DNA from: an uncultured Lachnospiraceae bacterium
GTDB taxonomy: Bacteria > Bacillota > Clostridia > Lachnospirales > Lachnospiraceae
DNA length: 64,000 bases
Direction of reading: 5' to 3'
Assembly: GCA_902786515.1 (NCBI GenBank)
Contig: CADADA010000005.1
Location: 35,847-99,846 of the forward strand
Of this stretch, positions 1 to 8,500 are shown piece after piece. The position numbers were made by a program, and so were the translations under genes. A model generated the notes under the pieces. That model was not told the origin of the DNA. It saw only the letters and a program-made list of their open reading frames with translations, and searched no databases. Within the stretch, counting starts at the first letter, position 1, and each line of letters begins with the position of its first letter.

Positions 1-824
1 TCCTTGATACTATTATTCAGCATACCTATCACAGCACCATCAACATCAATAATAAAACCGTTCATATCAGTTACATCTGCTATATCCGTCGTTATAAGAT
101 TATAACTGCCATCTACTATAGTCACATTATTGTATGCAGAAGTAATCTTTCCATATGCCATATATGTCTTTTCACCATACGGATTTCCCATGACAATGAT
201 ATCTTCACCCGTTTTAATCTCTTTCACGCTCTTATAATTCGCAACCTGAAGTTTGTTCAGAAGTTCCTGAGTAACATTCTCCTGCTTAACTTCTACATAG
301 GCGATTCCCCGTATATCATCTTTGTAAAATACATTTCCACCAAGCCTGCTGCCATTAAAAAAAGTAACCTTGACACTGTCAGCATCCGCAACACTCGCCG
401 TATCGGTAATAATGATTATAGATGTTGTCTTACTCACTATCAGACCTGAAGTAATGACCGTATTATTATCCGGCCACGCATTCTTATCATCCGTCACACT
501 GATGGTTACCATAGATTTACCCGCCGATTCTGCGATATTTTTAAACCTGATATCACCCCCGTTAAACTTTTTATTGTTATAAAACTTCTGACTAAACACA
601 TCTTCAAGGGTATCAAGATTATATACCGAATCCTCTGATACCGTATCTACCGTATTATTCTGCATATGTTTCTTAATATATGGTGCAAAATAAAAAACCG
701 TACAACACGTGGCTATACCCAATGCCACTCCTCCAAGCAGCAGCATCAGAACAAAACGTGCAACACTCTTCACATTTTTCGACTTTTTTCCTCCATGCTC
801 TTCCTGCTCAAAATCTTCTTCCAT
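1..824 (-). CDS. HtrA/DegP-like membrane-anchored protein lacking the catalytic triad (partial)
   Basis: The frame runs off the left edge, so only about the first 274 residues are visible. The ATG at 824 follows a GGAGGT site. Residues 1-17 are acidic then basic and cytoplasmic, and about 20-47 form one membrane segment. An extracellular trypsin-like (S1C, HtrA) fold follows from about residue 90. In HtrA proteins the His lies in a TNxHVV motif. Here the aligned segment reads TDTASVADADSVKV, with Ala near residue 143 in place of His. The Asp position (DIRGIAYVEV) carries Gly near 173. The GNSGG loop is replaced by TDMNGFI, with Asn near 255 where Ser is expected. I infer a catalytically inactive member that may bind peptides or act as a scaffold. 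The PDZ region, if present, lies outside the window. The gene is divergent from mutS2. Confidence 0.75.
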   Translation of the reverse strand, partial: MEEDFEQEEHGGKKSKNVKSVARFVLMLLLGGVALGIATCCTVFYFAPYIKKHMQNNTVDTVSEDSVYNLDTLEDVFSQKFYNNKKFNGGDIRFKNIAESAGKSMVTISVTDDKNAWPDNNTVITSGLIVSKTTSIIIITDTASVADADSVKVTFFNGSRLGGNVFYKDDIRGIAYVEVKQENVTQELLNKLQVANYKSVKEIKTGEDIIVMGNPYGEKTYMAYGKITSAYNNVTIVDGSYNLITTDIADVTDMNGFIIDVDGAVIGMLNNSIK

Positions 825-857
825 AAATCTTTCTACCTCCGGTAAGCATAATATCGT

Positions 858-886
858 TTGATATATTGCTAATTATAATGTAAAAT
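858..886 (+). promoter_or_regulatory. Candidate sigma-A promoter for mutS2 operon
   Basis: A TTGATA -35 (858-863) and a TAAAAT -10 (881-886) are separated by 17 bp. They lie about 45 bp before the mutS2 start and interlace with a minus-strand promoter. Confidence 0.5.
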
Positions 887-900
887 ACTATTAAAATCAA
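872..900 (-). promoter_or_regulatory. Candidate sigma-A promoter for the HtrA-like gene
   Basis: On the minus strand, TTGATT (895-900) and a perfect TATAAT (872-877) are 17 bp apart. The site overlaps the mutS2 promoter on the other strand, so the two divergent genes probably compete for polymerase. Confidence 0.55.
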
Positions 901-931
901 TCTATTAAAAAGAAAGTTGAGGATATTTGTA

Positions 932-3307
932 ATGAATACCAAATCACTCACTATACTAGAATACGACAAGATTTTAAATATGTTATGCGAATTTGCATCT
1001 TCGTCCATGGCAAAAAAAGCCTGTGTAGAACTGTTGCCTATGGAAAATATTGAATCTATAAGAACCGCACAGAATGAAACTTCAGATGCCTTAAGAAGGC
1101 TTTGGAAAAAGGGAACAGTATCATTTTCAGGAATACACGATATACGTCCTTCCCTGAAAAGGCTTGATATAGGAAGTGCTCTCGGAGTAACAGAATTGCT
1201 GCACATAAGTTCATTACTAAAAGTCGCATTAAGAATTAAAAATTACGGAAGAGCTGAAGACGGAAATGATGTAACCGATTCTCTTTCTGATAGATTTGAA
1301 ACCATTGAACCGCTGTCAACTCTTAATCATGAGATAGCCAGATGTATCATATCCGAAGAAGAGATAAGTGATGACGCTAGTCCTGAACTTAGCAATATCA
1401 GGAGAAAAATCCGGACATCAAACGACAAAATACACAGTCAGCTTAATACACTTATCAACTCTTCAACAACAAGGTCATACTTACAGGAGCATGTAATCAC
1501 CATGCGTAACGGAAGATATTGTGTCCCTGTGAAGCAGGAATACAGAAATCAGATTTCCGGAATGGTGCACGATCAGTCATCTACCGGTTCTACAGTATTT
1601 ATTGAGCCAATGTCCGTTGTTCAACTGAATAATGATATTAAAGAACTTATGATAAAAGAGCAGGACGAGATAGAAAAGATTCTCGCCACACTAAGTAATC
1701 TTTGTGCCGAACAGAGCGAAGCACTGCAAAATGACCTTAATGTTTTGACGGAGCTGGATTTTATATTTGCAAAAGCTGCATTTTCAAAAAAACTTAATTG
1801 CTCAGAACCGGCATTTAACACAGAAGGGATCATTGATTTGAAAGAGGCAAGGCACCCTCTTCTTGATTCCAAAAAAGTGGTTCCGATAAATATATATCTG
1901 GGCGATAAATTTGATTTATTGATTGTCACAGGCCCGAATACCGGTGGAAAAACCGTCTCTCTTAAAACGGTCGGACTGCTTACTCTTATGGGACAGGCAG
2001 GGTTGCACATTCCTGCTTACGATGGTTCAAAACTATCAGTATTTACAGATGTTTTTGCGGATATCGGTGATGAGCAGAGCATTGAGCAGAGCTTAAGTAC
2101 GTTTTCTTCACATATGACAAATATTGTAAAGATTTTAAATGAAGTGGATTCGTCATGCCTTGTTCTTTTTGACGAACTTGGTGCCGGAACAGACCCGACA
2201 GAAGGTGCCGCACTGGCAACTTCCGTATTGTCATATCTTCACAATATGAATGTTCGCACGATGGCAACTACTCATTACAGCGAGCTTAAGGTCTTTGCGC
2301 TTACAACGGAAGGTGTTGAGAATGCCTGCTGCGAATTTGATGTAAACACTTTATCGCCAACCTACAGGCTTTTAATCGGTATTCCCGGAAAAAGTAATGC
2401 TTTTTCCATTTCTGAAAAACTTGGACTTCCTTCCTACATTATCGAGGATGCTAAAAAACGTATTGACGACAATGATATTGCCTTTGAAGATGTTATTTCT
2501 GATTTGGAAAACAGTAAAAGAATCATTCAGAAGGAACAGGAAGAGATTAATAGTTATAAGAAAGAGATTGAAGAATTAAAACAGGCTCTTGAGAAAAAAC
2601 ATGAACGACTTGACAGCAATAAAGACCGAATTTTAAGAGAAGCTAACGAGGAGGCTGTCCGAATTCTTCAGGATGCAAAAGATTTTGCTGATGAACAAAT
2701 CCGCGAATTCAACAAAATCTCTAAAAACAGTTCCGCGAAAGATTTAGAAAAACACCGGAGCGATATTCGTAACAAACTAAAAGATTCTGAAAGCAAGTTA
2801 GGACTTAAGAGCAAGAAAAAATCTTCTGTAAAGCACAAAGTCTCTGACTTTAAGATAGGAATGAGCGTTAAGGTTTTAAGCATGAATGCTGTTGGAACGG
2901 TTAATACACTCCCAAATCAAAAGGGGGACCTGTACGTCACTCTCGGTATTTTACGTTCTCAGGTCAACATCAATGACCTCGAGATATTGCAGGAACAAAA
3001 TGATACCCCTAAGAAGCTTTCTCATACCAATACGGGTAAGATAAAAATGTCAAAATCTTCAGGTATTTCTACGGAAATCAATCTGATTGGCAAGACAGTT
3101 GATGAAGCAATTGCCGAACTTGATAAGTATTTAGATGATGCCTATCTTTCACACATTTCCAGTGTCCGCATCGTTCATGGAAAAGGAACCGGCGCTTTGA
3201 GAAAAGGTGTACATGCCTATTTGAAAAAATGTAAATATGTAAAGGAATACAGGCTCGGTGCCTTCGGTGAGGGCGATGCGGGCGTTACTATAGTAGATTT
3301 TAAATAA
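932..3307 (+). CDS. mutS2: MutS2 family ATPase/endonuclease with Smr domain
   Basis: This is a full-length MutS2 of about 791 residues, close to the usual size. I chose the ATG at 932, preceded by a GAGGA site about 9 bp away, over an in-frame TTG at 917. The N-terminal half is the MutS core/lever. The ATPase domain has Walker A GPNTGGKT near residue 333, the DELGAGTDPTEG Walker B/signature region and the TTHYSELK motif. A long Glu/Lys coiled-coil segment follows (about 515-600). The C-terminal Smr domain shows IVHGKGTGALRKGV. Family knowledge: MutS2 dimers lack the mismatch-recognition domain; they suppress recombination in some species and rescue collided ribosomes in Bacillus subtilis. It is followed after 14 bp by a response regulator and probably shares its transcript. 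Confidence 0.95.
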   Translation: MNTKSLTILEYDKILNMLCEFASSSMAKKACVELLPMENIESIRTAQNETSDALRRLWKKGTVSFSGIHDIRPSLKRLDIGSALGVTELLHISSLLKVALRIKNYGRAEDGNDVTDSLSDRFETIEPLSTLNHEIARCIISEEEISDDASPELSNIRRKIRTSNDKIHSQLNTLINSSTTRSYLQEHVITMRNGRYCVPVKQEYRNQISGMVHDQSSTGSTVFIEPMSVVQLNNDIKELMIKEQDEIEKILATLSNLCAEQSEALQNDLNVLTELDFIFAKAAFSKKLNCSEPAFNTEGIIDLKEARHPLLDSKKVVPINIYLGDKFDLLIVTGPNTGGKTVSLKTVGLLTLMGQAGLHIPAYDGSKLSVFTDVFADIGDEQSIEQSLSTFSSHMTNIVKILNEVDSSCLVLFDELGAGTDPTEGAALATSVLSYLHNMNVRTMATTHYSELKVFALTTEGVENACCEFDVNTLSPTYRLLIGIPGKSNAFSISEKLGLPSYIIEDAKKRIDDNDIAFEDVISDLENSKRIIQKEQEEINSYKKEIEELKQALEKKHERLDSNKDRILREANEEAVRILQDAKDFADEQIREFNKISKNSSAKDLEKHRSDIRNKLKDSESKLGLKSKKKSSVKHKVSDFKIGMSVKVLSMNAVGTVNTLPNQKGDLYVTLGILRSQVNINDLEILQEQNDTPKKLSHTNTGKIKMSKSSGISTEINLIGKTVDEAIAELDKYLDDAYLSHISSVRIVHGKGTGALRKGVHAYLKKCKYVKEYRLGAFGEGDAGVTIVDFK

Positions 3308-3321
3308 ATGGAGGTTAATAT

Positions 3322-4047
3322 ATGACTGTTAAGCAAAAAATATTAATAGTAGATGATGATGAAAACATATCTGAACTTATTTCTCTTTACCTGACAAAGG
3401 AATGTTTTGAAACGGTGACCGTCAATGACGGCGAAAGTGCATTAGCCAAATTTGAAACTTTTAAACCGGATTTAATTTTACTTGATATCATGCTTCCGGG
3501 AATTGACGGATATGACGTCTGCCGTGAGATTAGAAAGACTTCAAAAACTCCAATTATAATGCTTTCTGCAAAAGGTGAGGTTTTTGACAAAGTGTTAGGT
3601 CTGGAGCTTGGAGCAGATGACTATATTATAAAACCATTTGACTCAAAGGAAATGGTTGCAAGGGTGAAGGCTGTGCTCAGAAGAACCAAAGATGTGACCC
3701 CGGTTCCTGTACAAAACGAAGCACAAAAACCGGTTCCTGCCGTTGAATATCAGGACTTAATTATCAATCAGACAGATTACTCAGTTACGTATAAGAATCA
3801 GGTTATTGAGATGCCGCCTAAAGAATTTGAACTGTTGTTTTTCCTGGCCTCATCACCTAACCACGTTTTCACGCGTGAACAGCTCCTCAATAATATCTGG
3901 GGATACGACTATGCAGGTGACACCAGAACTGTGGATGTTCATATCAAACGTCTCAGGGAAAAACTTGTTGACAATGAATACTGGAGAGTTGCTACTGTAT
4001 GGGGCGTAGGATATAAATTTGATGTGAGAAAGCCGGTAAATAACTAA
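3322..4047 (+). CDS. OmpR/PhoB-family response regulator
   Basis: This 241-residue regulator has an N-terminal receiver with the acidic pocket DDDE (11-14), phospho-acceptor Asp55 in LILLDIMLPG and the conserved Lys in the IKPFD loop near 105. A linker rich in Pro and Val (about 122-140) leads to a C-terminal winged helix-turn-helix with the typical TRTVDVHIKRLREKL recognition region. A GGAGGT site precedes the ATG. Its TAA stop overlaps the ATG of the downstream kinase by one base, so the two are translationally coupled and form a cognate pair. The controlled genes cannot be read from the sequence. Confidence 0.93.
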   Translation: MTVKQKILIVDDDENISELISLYLTKECFETVTVNDGESALAKFETFKPDLILLDIMLPGIDGYDVCREIRKTSKTPIIMLSAKGEVFDKVLGLELGADDYIIKPFDSKEMVARVKAVLRRTKDVTPVPVQNEAQKPVPAVEYQDLIINQTDYSVTYKNQVIEMPPKEFELLFFLASSPNHVFTREQLLNNIWGYDYAGDTRTVDVHIKRLREKLVDNEYWRVATVWGVGYKFDVRKPVNN

Positions 4048-5450
4048 TGCGAAGAAAAACCTTATATTACTCTTTTTTACTTGCATATGTATTTGTGTTT
4101 ATCTGCAGTTTTCTTATCATTGATATCTGGACCTCTGACAGAAACGAGCATATTATTGCAAGCGAAAAAGCAAAATTTTTATATGACAGTATCAACGTGA
4201 TTAATGAGCGTATCATATCCGGACAGTTTGATAATATCAGTGATAATGCTGATATTAAAACTGCCCTTGATACAGAAGCTTCCCTGCTTAATTCGCATAT
4301 TCATGTAATTGATACATTAGGGAATGTACTTTACAGTTCTGATTCAATAGGGAATAATCAGCTCCGTGAATTTGATATCACTGACTTTGGAAATAATTAT
4401 TACGTTATTAATCATTTTTACGATATTTATGATGATAATTACCTGACAGTAGCATTGCCTGTAACAAATGGTTTTCAAACAGCAGGATATCTGTTGATTC
4501 ATTACAATACAAAGGAATTTGACAATATGCATCTGGATATGCGGAACACTGTATATATCACTTTCTTTTTTATTTTCCTGCTGACACTTATTATTCTGAT
4601 TGTATTTACGGTTACTGTATTTATTCCTCTCAAGCAATTAAGTACAGCTGCAAGAGAATATGCAAAGGGCAATTTCACCTATGAAGGTTTATCTGATTTT
4701 AACTCGGATAATGAGATTGGAAAGCTTGGACTTTCTCTGGAATTCATGGCAAATGAACTGAACAGCAAAGAAGTTGATGAGCGAAATTTCATCGGAAACA
4801 TTTCACATGATTTCCGTTCGCCTCTCACGTCCATAAAGGGTTACATAGAGGCAATGAAGGATGGAACCATTCCCTATGAAATGCAGGATAAGTATTTAAA
4901 TATAGTGCTCTTTGAAACTGACAGACTTACAAATCTTACTGAAAACCTTTTAACATTTAACAGATGGGATTCAAAAGGACCTCATCTCGACTATTCAACT
5001 TTTAATATTAATACTCTCATAGAGCAAAATCTTGCTTCTCTTGAGGGAAAGTGTGAAAAGAAGAGTGTACGACTTGTATTTCGTTCGGGTTCTGACCACT
5101 TAAAAGTGGTTGCTGACAAGGATAAAATCAGTCAGGTTTTTTATAACCTTGTGGATAATGCTATTAAGTTCAGTAATAATGATTCTTCAATTGTCGTATC
5201 GGTAACCACTAAAGGTGAAAAAGTATTTGTATCCGTTAAAGACACCGGAATTGGGATTCCAAAGGACAGCATTAATAAAATATGGGACAGATTTTATAAA
5301 ACCGATTTATCCAGAGGTAAAGATAAGACCGGAAGCGGTCTTGGATTGTCCATCGTAAAATCAATTATCAATGCACATAATGAAAATATTAATGTTATCA
5401 GCACAGAAGGCGTTGGAACGGAATTTATATTTACACTCAGAAAGGCTTAA
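4047..5450 (+). CDS. Sensor histidine kinase (HAMP-HisKA-HATPase), partner of the adjacent regulator
   Basis: The 467-residue membrane kinase has a first membrane segment at about 6-27. An extracytoplasmic sensor of about 130 residues follows, then a second membrane segment (about 168-195) and a HAMP linker. The dimerisation/phosphotransfer domain has SHDFRSPLTSIKGY, with the acceptor His near residue 254. The ATPase domain shows the N-box (NLVDNAIKFS), the G1 box DTGIGIP and the G2 box GSGLGLSIV. This is the layout of PhoR/VicK-type EnvZ-like kinases. The sensor domain has no motif that identifies a ligand. The gene overlaps the regulator stop by one base and ends at a strong hairpin. Confidence 0.93.
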   Translation: MRRKTLYYSFLLAYVFVFICSFLIIDIWTSDRNEHIIASEKAKFLYDSINVINERIISGQFDNISDNADIKTALDTEASLLNSHIHVIDTLGNVLYSSDSIGNNQLREFDITDFGNNYYVINHFYDIYDDNYLTVALPVTNGFQTAGYLLIHYNTKEFDNMHLDMRNTVYITFFFIFLLTLIILIVFTVTVFIPLKQLSTAAREYAKGNFTYEGLSDFNSDNEIGKLGLSLEFMANELNSKEVDERNFIGNISHDFRSPLTSIKGYIEAMKDGTIPYEMQDKYLNIVLFETDRLTNLTENLLTFNRWDSKGPHLDYSTFNINTLIEQNLASLEGKCEKKSVRLVFRSGSDHLKVVADKDKISQVFYNLVDNAIKFSNNDSSIVVSVTTKGEKVFVSVKDTGIGIPKDSINKIWDRFYKTDLSRGKDKTGSGLGLSIVKSIINAHNENINVISTEGVGTEFIFTLRKA

Positions 5451-5466
5451 TAGAGCGAATAATAAA

Positions 5467-5502
5467 ATGAAGTGGAACACTCTCGTGTGTGTCCCACTTC
5501 AT
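5467..5502. terminator. Bidirectional intrinsic terminator
   Basis: An inverted repeat with arms ATGAAGTGG and CCACTTCAT, extended inward by GTGT/ACAC pairing, is flanked by T-rich sequence on both strands. It sits between the convergent histidine kinase gene and the large secreted-protein gene and can serve both. Confidence 0.8.
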
Positions 5503-5514
5503 TTCATATTTTTC

Positions 5515-8500
5515 TTATTTTACAACTATAGTAAATACAGCTTTCCCTGATGCATAGTTTTTGTTTCCTTTAGCGGTTACTGTAATCTTATAAGTTCCTT
5601 TTTTACAGTTTTTAGGTACTGTAACAACTCCTTTAGCAGAAACTGTTATCTTTGCACTTTTAGCTTTTTTATCTATTTTATAAGATACTGTGCCCTGTGC
5701 TTTATTAACAGCAATCTTAATTTTTTTATTTTTAGTCAAATCTTTCTTAACTTTAAGTGTTAATTTTGATTTTTTCATTGTTATTGGATTTTGGGCTTTT
5801 ACAATCTCAAATGTAATCGTTTTTTCGCCAACATAATTTCCAATTCCCTTAATTAAAATTGTTGCAGTTCCAACTTTCTTGTTATTGCTATATTTTACAG
5901 TATAGTCAGTATCTTTTACTAATTTAACACCGTTGAAAGTTACTTTAGGTGTTGGTTTCCTATTCTTACCATTGTAAGAATACTGTGATTTCACACCTTT
6001 AACAGTTGCATTTTCGATAGATTGAACTACAGTCTCTGTTGTTGTCTCTTCCTGTTTTGTCGTTGTCTCTTCCTGTTTTGTTGTCTCTTCCTGTTTTGTC
6101 GTTGTCTCTTCCTGTTTTGTTGTCTCTTCTGGCTGTGTCGTTGTCTCTTCCTGTTTTGTCGTTGTCTCTTCCTGTTTTGTCGTTGTCTCTTCCTGCTTTG
6201 TCGTTGTCTCTTCTGACTGTGTCGTTGTCTCTTCTGGCTGTGTCGTTGTCTCTTCCTGTTTTGTCGTTGTCTCTTCCTGTTTTGTTGTCTCTTCTGGCTG
6301 TTTTGTTGTCTCTTCCGGCTGTGTCGTTGTCTCTTCTGGTTTTGTCGTTGTCTCTTCCTGTTCCTTTACTACAGTAACTGTCAAATATTTCGCTTCCACA
6401 TCAGCATGATTTTTGTCACCTACAACCTTATACCATACATAATAGCTTCCACTATCAGCAGCTGTCGGTATTGATGCCAAATATTTCTCAGATGAAGGAG
6501 CGTTTTCTTCTGTTGTAACAGCGTAGTATAATGTTCCTCCTGTTACTTCACCTGCAATAACTAACTCCTGTAACTCTCCTGTATATTTCAGATTTGTTTT
6601 TGCTACCGGTTCTTTTACAATACTTGAAGTTCCCTTTGTAACAGTAAGCTTGCCCGGTACACAGGTAATACTATAATTATTTGTAATATTTGTATCACCA
6701 TTCTTAATGATTGTAGTTCCAATCATAATAGCACCCTCGTACTCACCTACTGTATTTCTTGAATTAAGAGTAATCACCATTGCTTCACTAATATTATGTC
6801 CGTTAACCAGACTTCCACCTGTCACAGTTACCTCGTCTGTACCTGTAGCTATATTTCCATCTACTTCAACACTCTGATCATTTGCTGTAATAGTTATCTC
6901 TCTTGCTGTAATATTTGCCACAACATTTGACGGCTGTCCGCTTAGACAGTAGTTATCTGTTGATGTGCCTGAAAGAGAATATCCTGCAAAGTTTACGCTC
7001 TTACCGGTACCAACATTAGCATCAACAAATTTTGCTGTTCCTTCAATAATGCTTACGCTATCACCCTCCAATACTCCTTCGATTGTCGGAGTTCCTGTGA
7101 TAGTTGCATCTGTTGTACCATCATATTCTTTGTCTTCCACACTAAGACCGGTAATTGTAAGAGGTTTTGGACTGATTGCAAATTCACTTACAGCTGTTCC
7201 TTTTGTATATACATCTGTTGCTTCTACAGTTGCCTTAACATAGTATGTTCCTGCATTCTTTGGTACGCCACCTGTACTTTCAGCTCCACTGTTAGCTGCA
7301 GTTGTTTTAATCTCACAACTCTCATCTGTGTAGTATGCATAAGACACAGCGCCTCCACCAAGATTACCTGTCAGCTTAGGTGTACGTGCACTCTCACCGT
7401 ATGTCCATCCCGCTATAGTTACAGCAGGTACAAGTTCTACTTTTGAAATCACAAAATTCTTAGTTACACTACCTGCATACATTCCCTTACCATTAATAAT
7501 CGCTGTAGCCGTACCTCTTTTATTATTTTTCGAATAACTTACTGTGTAATCAACACCTTCAGTCAACACGTCAACTCCACAGCTTACTGTCACTTCCGGT
7601 TCAGCAACGCCATTTACTAATGCCTGTTCCGGAATATCATCAATATTGAATGTTACATCCGTAAGAGATACTGTTACATCTCCGCTTTCAGGCATATTCA
7701 ACTTGCAATTACCTTCTTCATCTTTTATAAGGCTTGCATTTTCACTTGCGCTAAATGTCTTCATTACACTTTCAGGAGCTGATGCTGTCACTGTGATATT
7801 ATCATTTTTTGTAGCAAAATAATATGTGTGTGCTTCAGTCCTTCCAATTGTACGTTTATTTCCGGATATTTCAATGCCGTCATTAAGTGTGATAAATCCA
7901 CCTTTTACAAACGTACCATATCTGTTTCCTCCTGAAACATATTTTGTAAAATCACTATTTTCAACGGCACCTCTGCTACCATATATAGGACCGGTTGTAC
8001 CTCTCGTATTATTATATGTGTTAGTATCCACAGATGTAAAACAGTTTTTAATATAACAATCTGCATATCCGACAATACCACCCAGATCTCCGTCAACCGG
8101 GCAACTAAGATTTCCTATAACAGAACAGTTTTCTATTGTACCTAAATCGTCGTGAGCTGATCCTACAATTCCTCCGACGTAGGTTGCAAAAAAGTTACAA
8201 TTTACCATATTTACATTTTTGATACTAAAATTACCTGCAACCATTCCAAACAATCCCATAATGCTACATGACTGGTTTGTATGACTACAATTTAGAATAA
8301 CATAGTTATCTCCATCATAAGTTCCCCTGAATGGATGACTGTCAGTATCTCCTATAGTTGAAAAACTCTGTCCATTATAGTCAATATCAGCTGTCTGCTT
8401 AAATAACAATCCTGAACAATCATTTCCTGCATTGACGTATGTCGCTAATTTATTCAATGTTTCAACACTGTTAATTCTATAGTATCCCGGAGTAGTCTCA

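Noticed and set aside
3322..5450. Regulator and kinase of the first pair as controllers of the giant surface protein
   Set aside because: They are adjacent but convergent, and the operator seen at the surface gene is of LytTR type, not the OmpR type.
6040..6365. CRISPR-like array
   Set aside because: Units are contiguous, 18/21 bp, coding and without spacers; it is a protein repeat. No CRISPR array or cas gene was seen anywhere in the window.
6022..6377. Plus-strand Leu/Cys-rich reading frames across the repeat tract
   Set aside because: They are the antisense of the ETTTKQE repeats; the low-complexity composition and lack of a ribosome site show that they are shadows.
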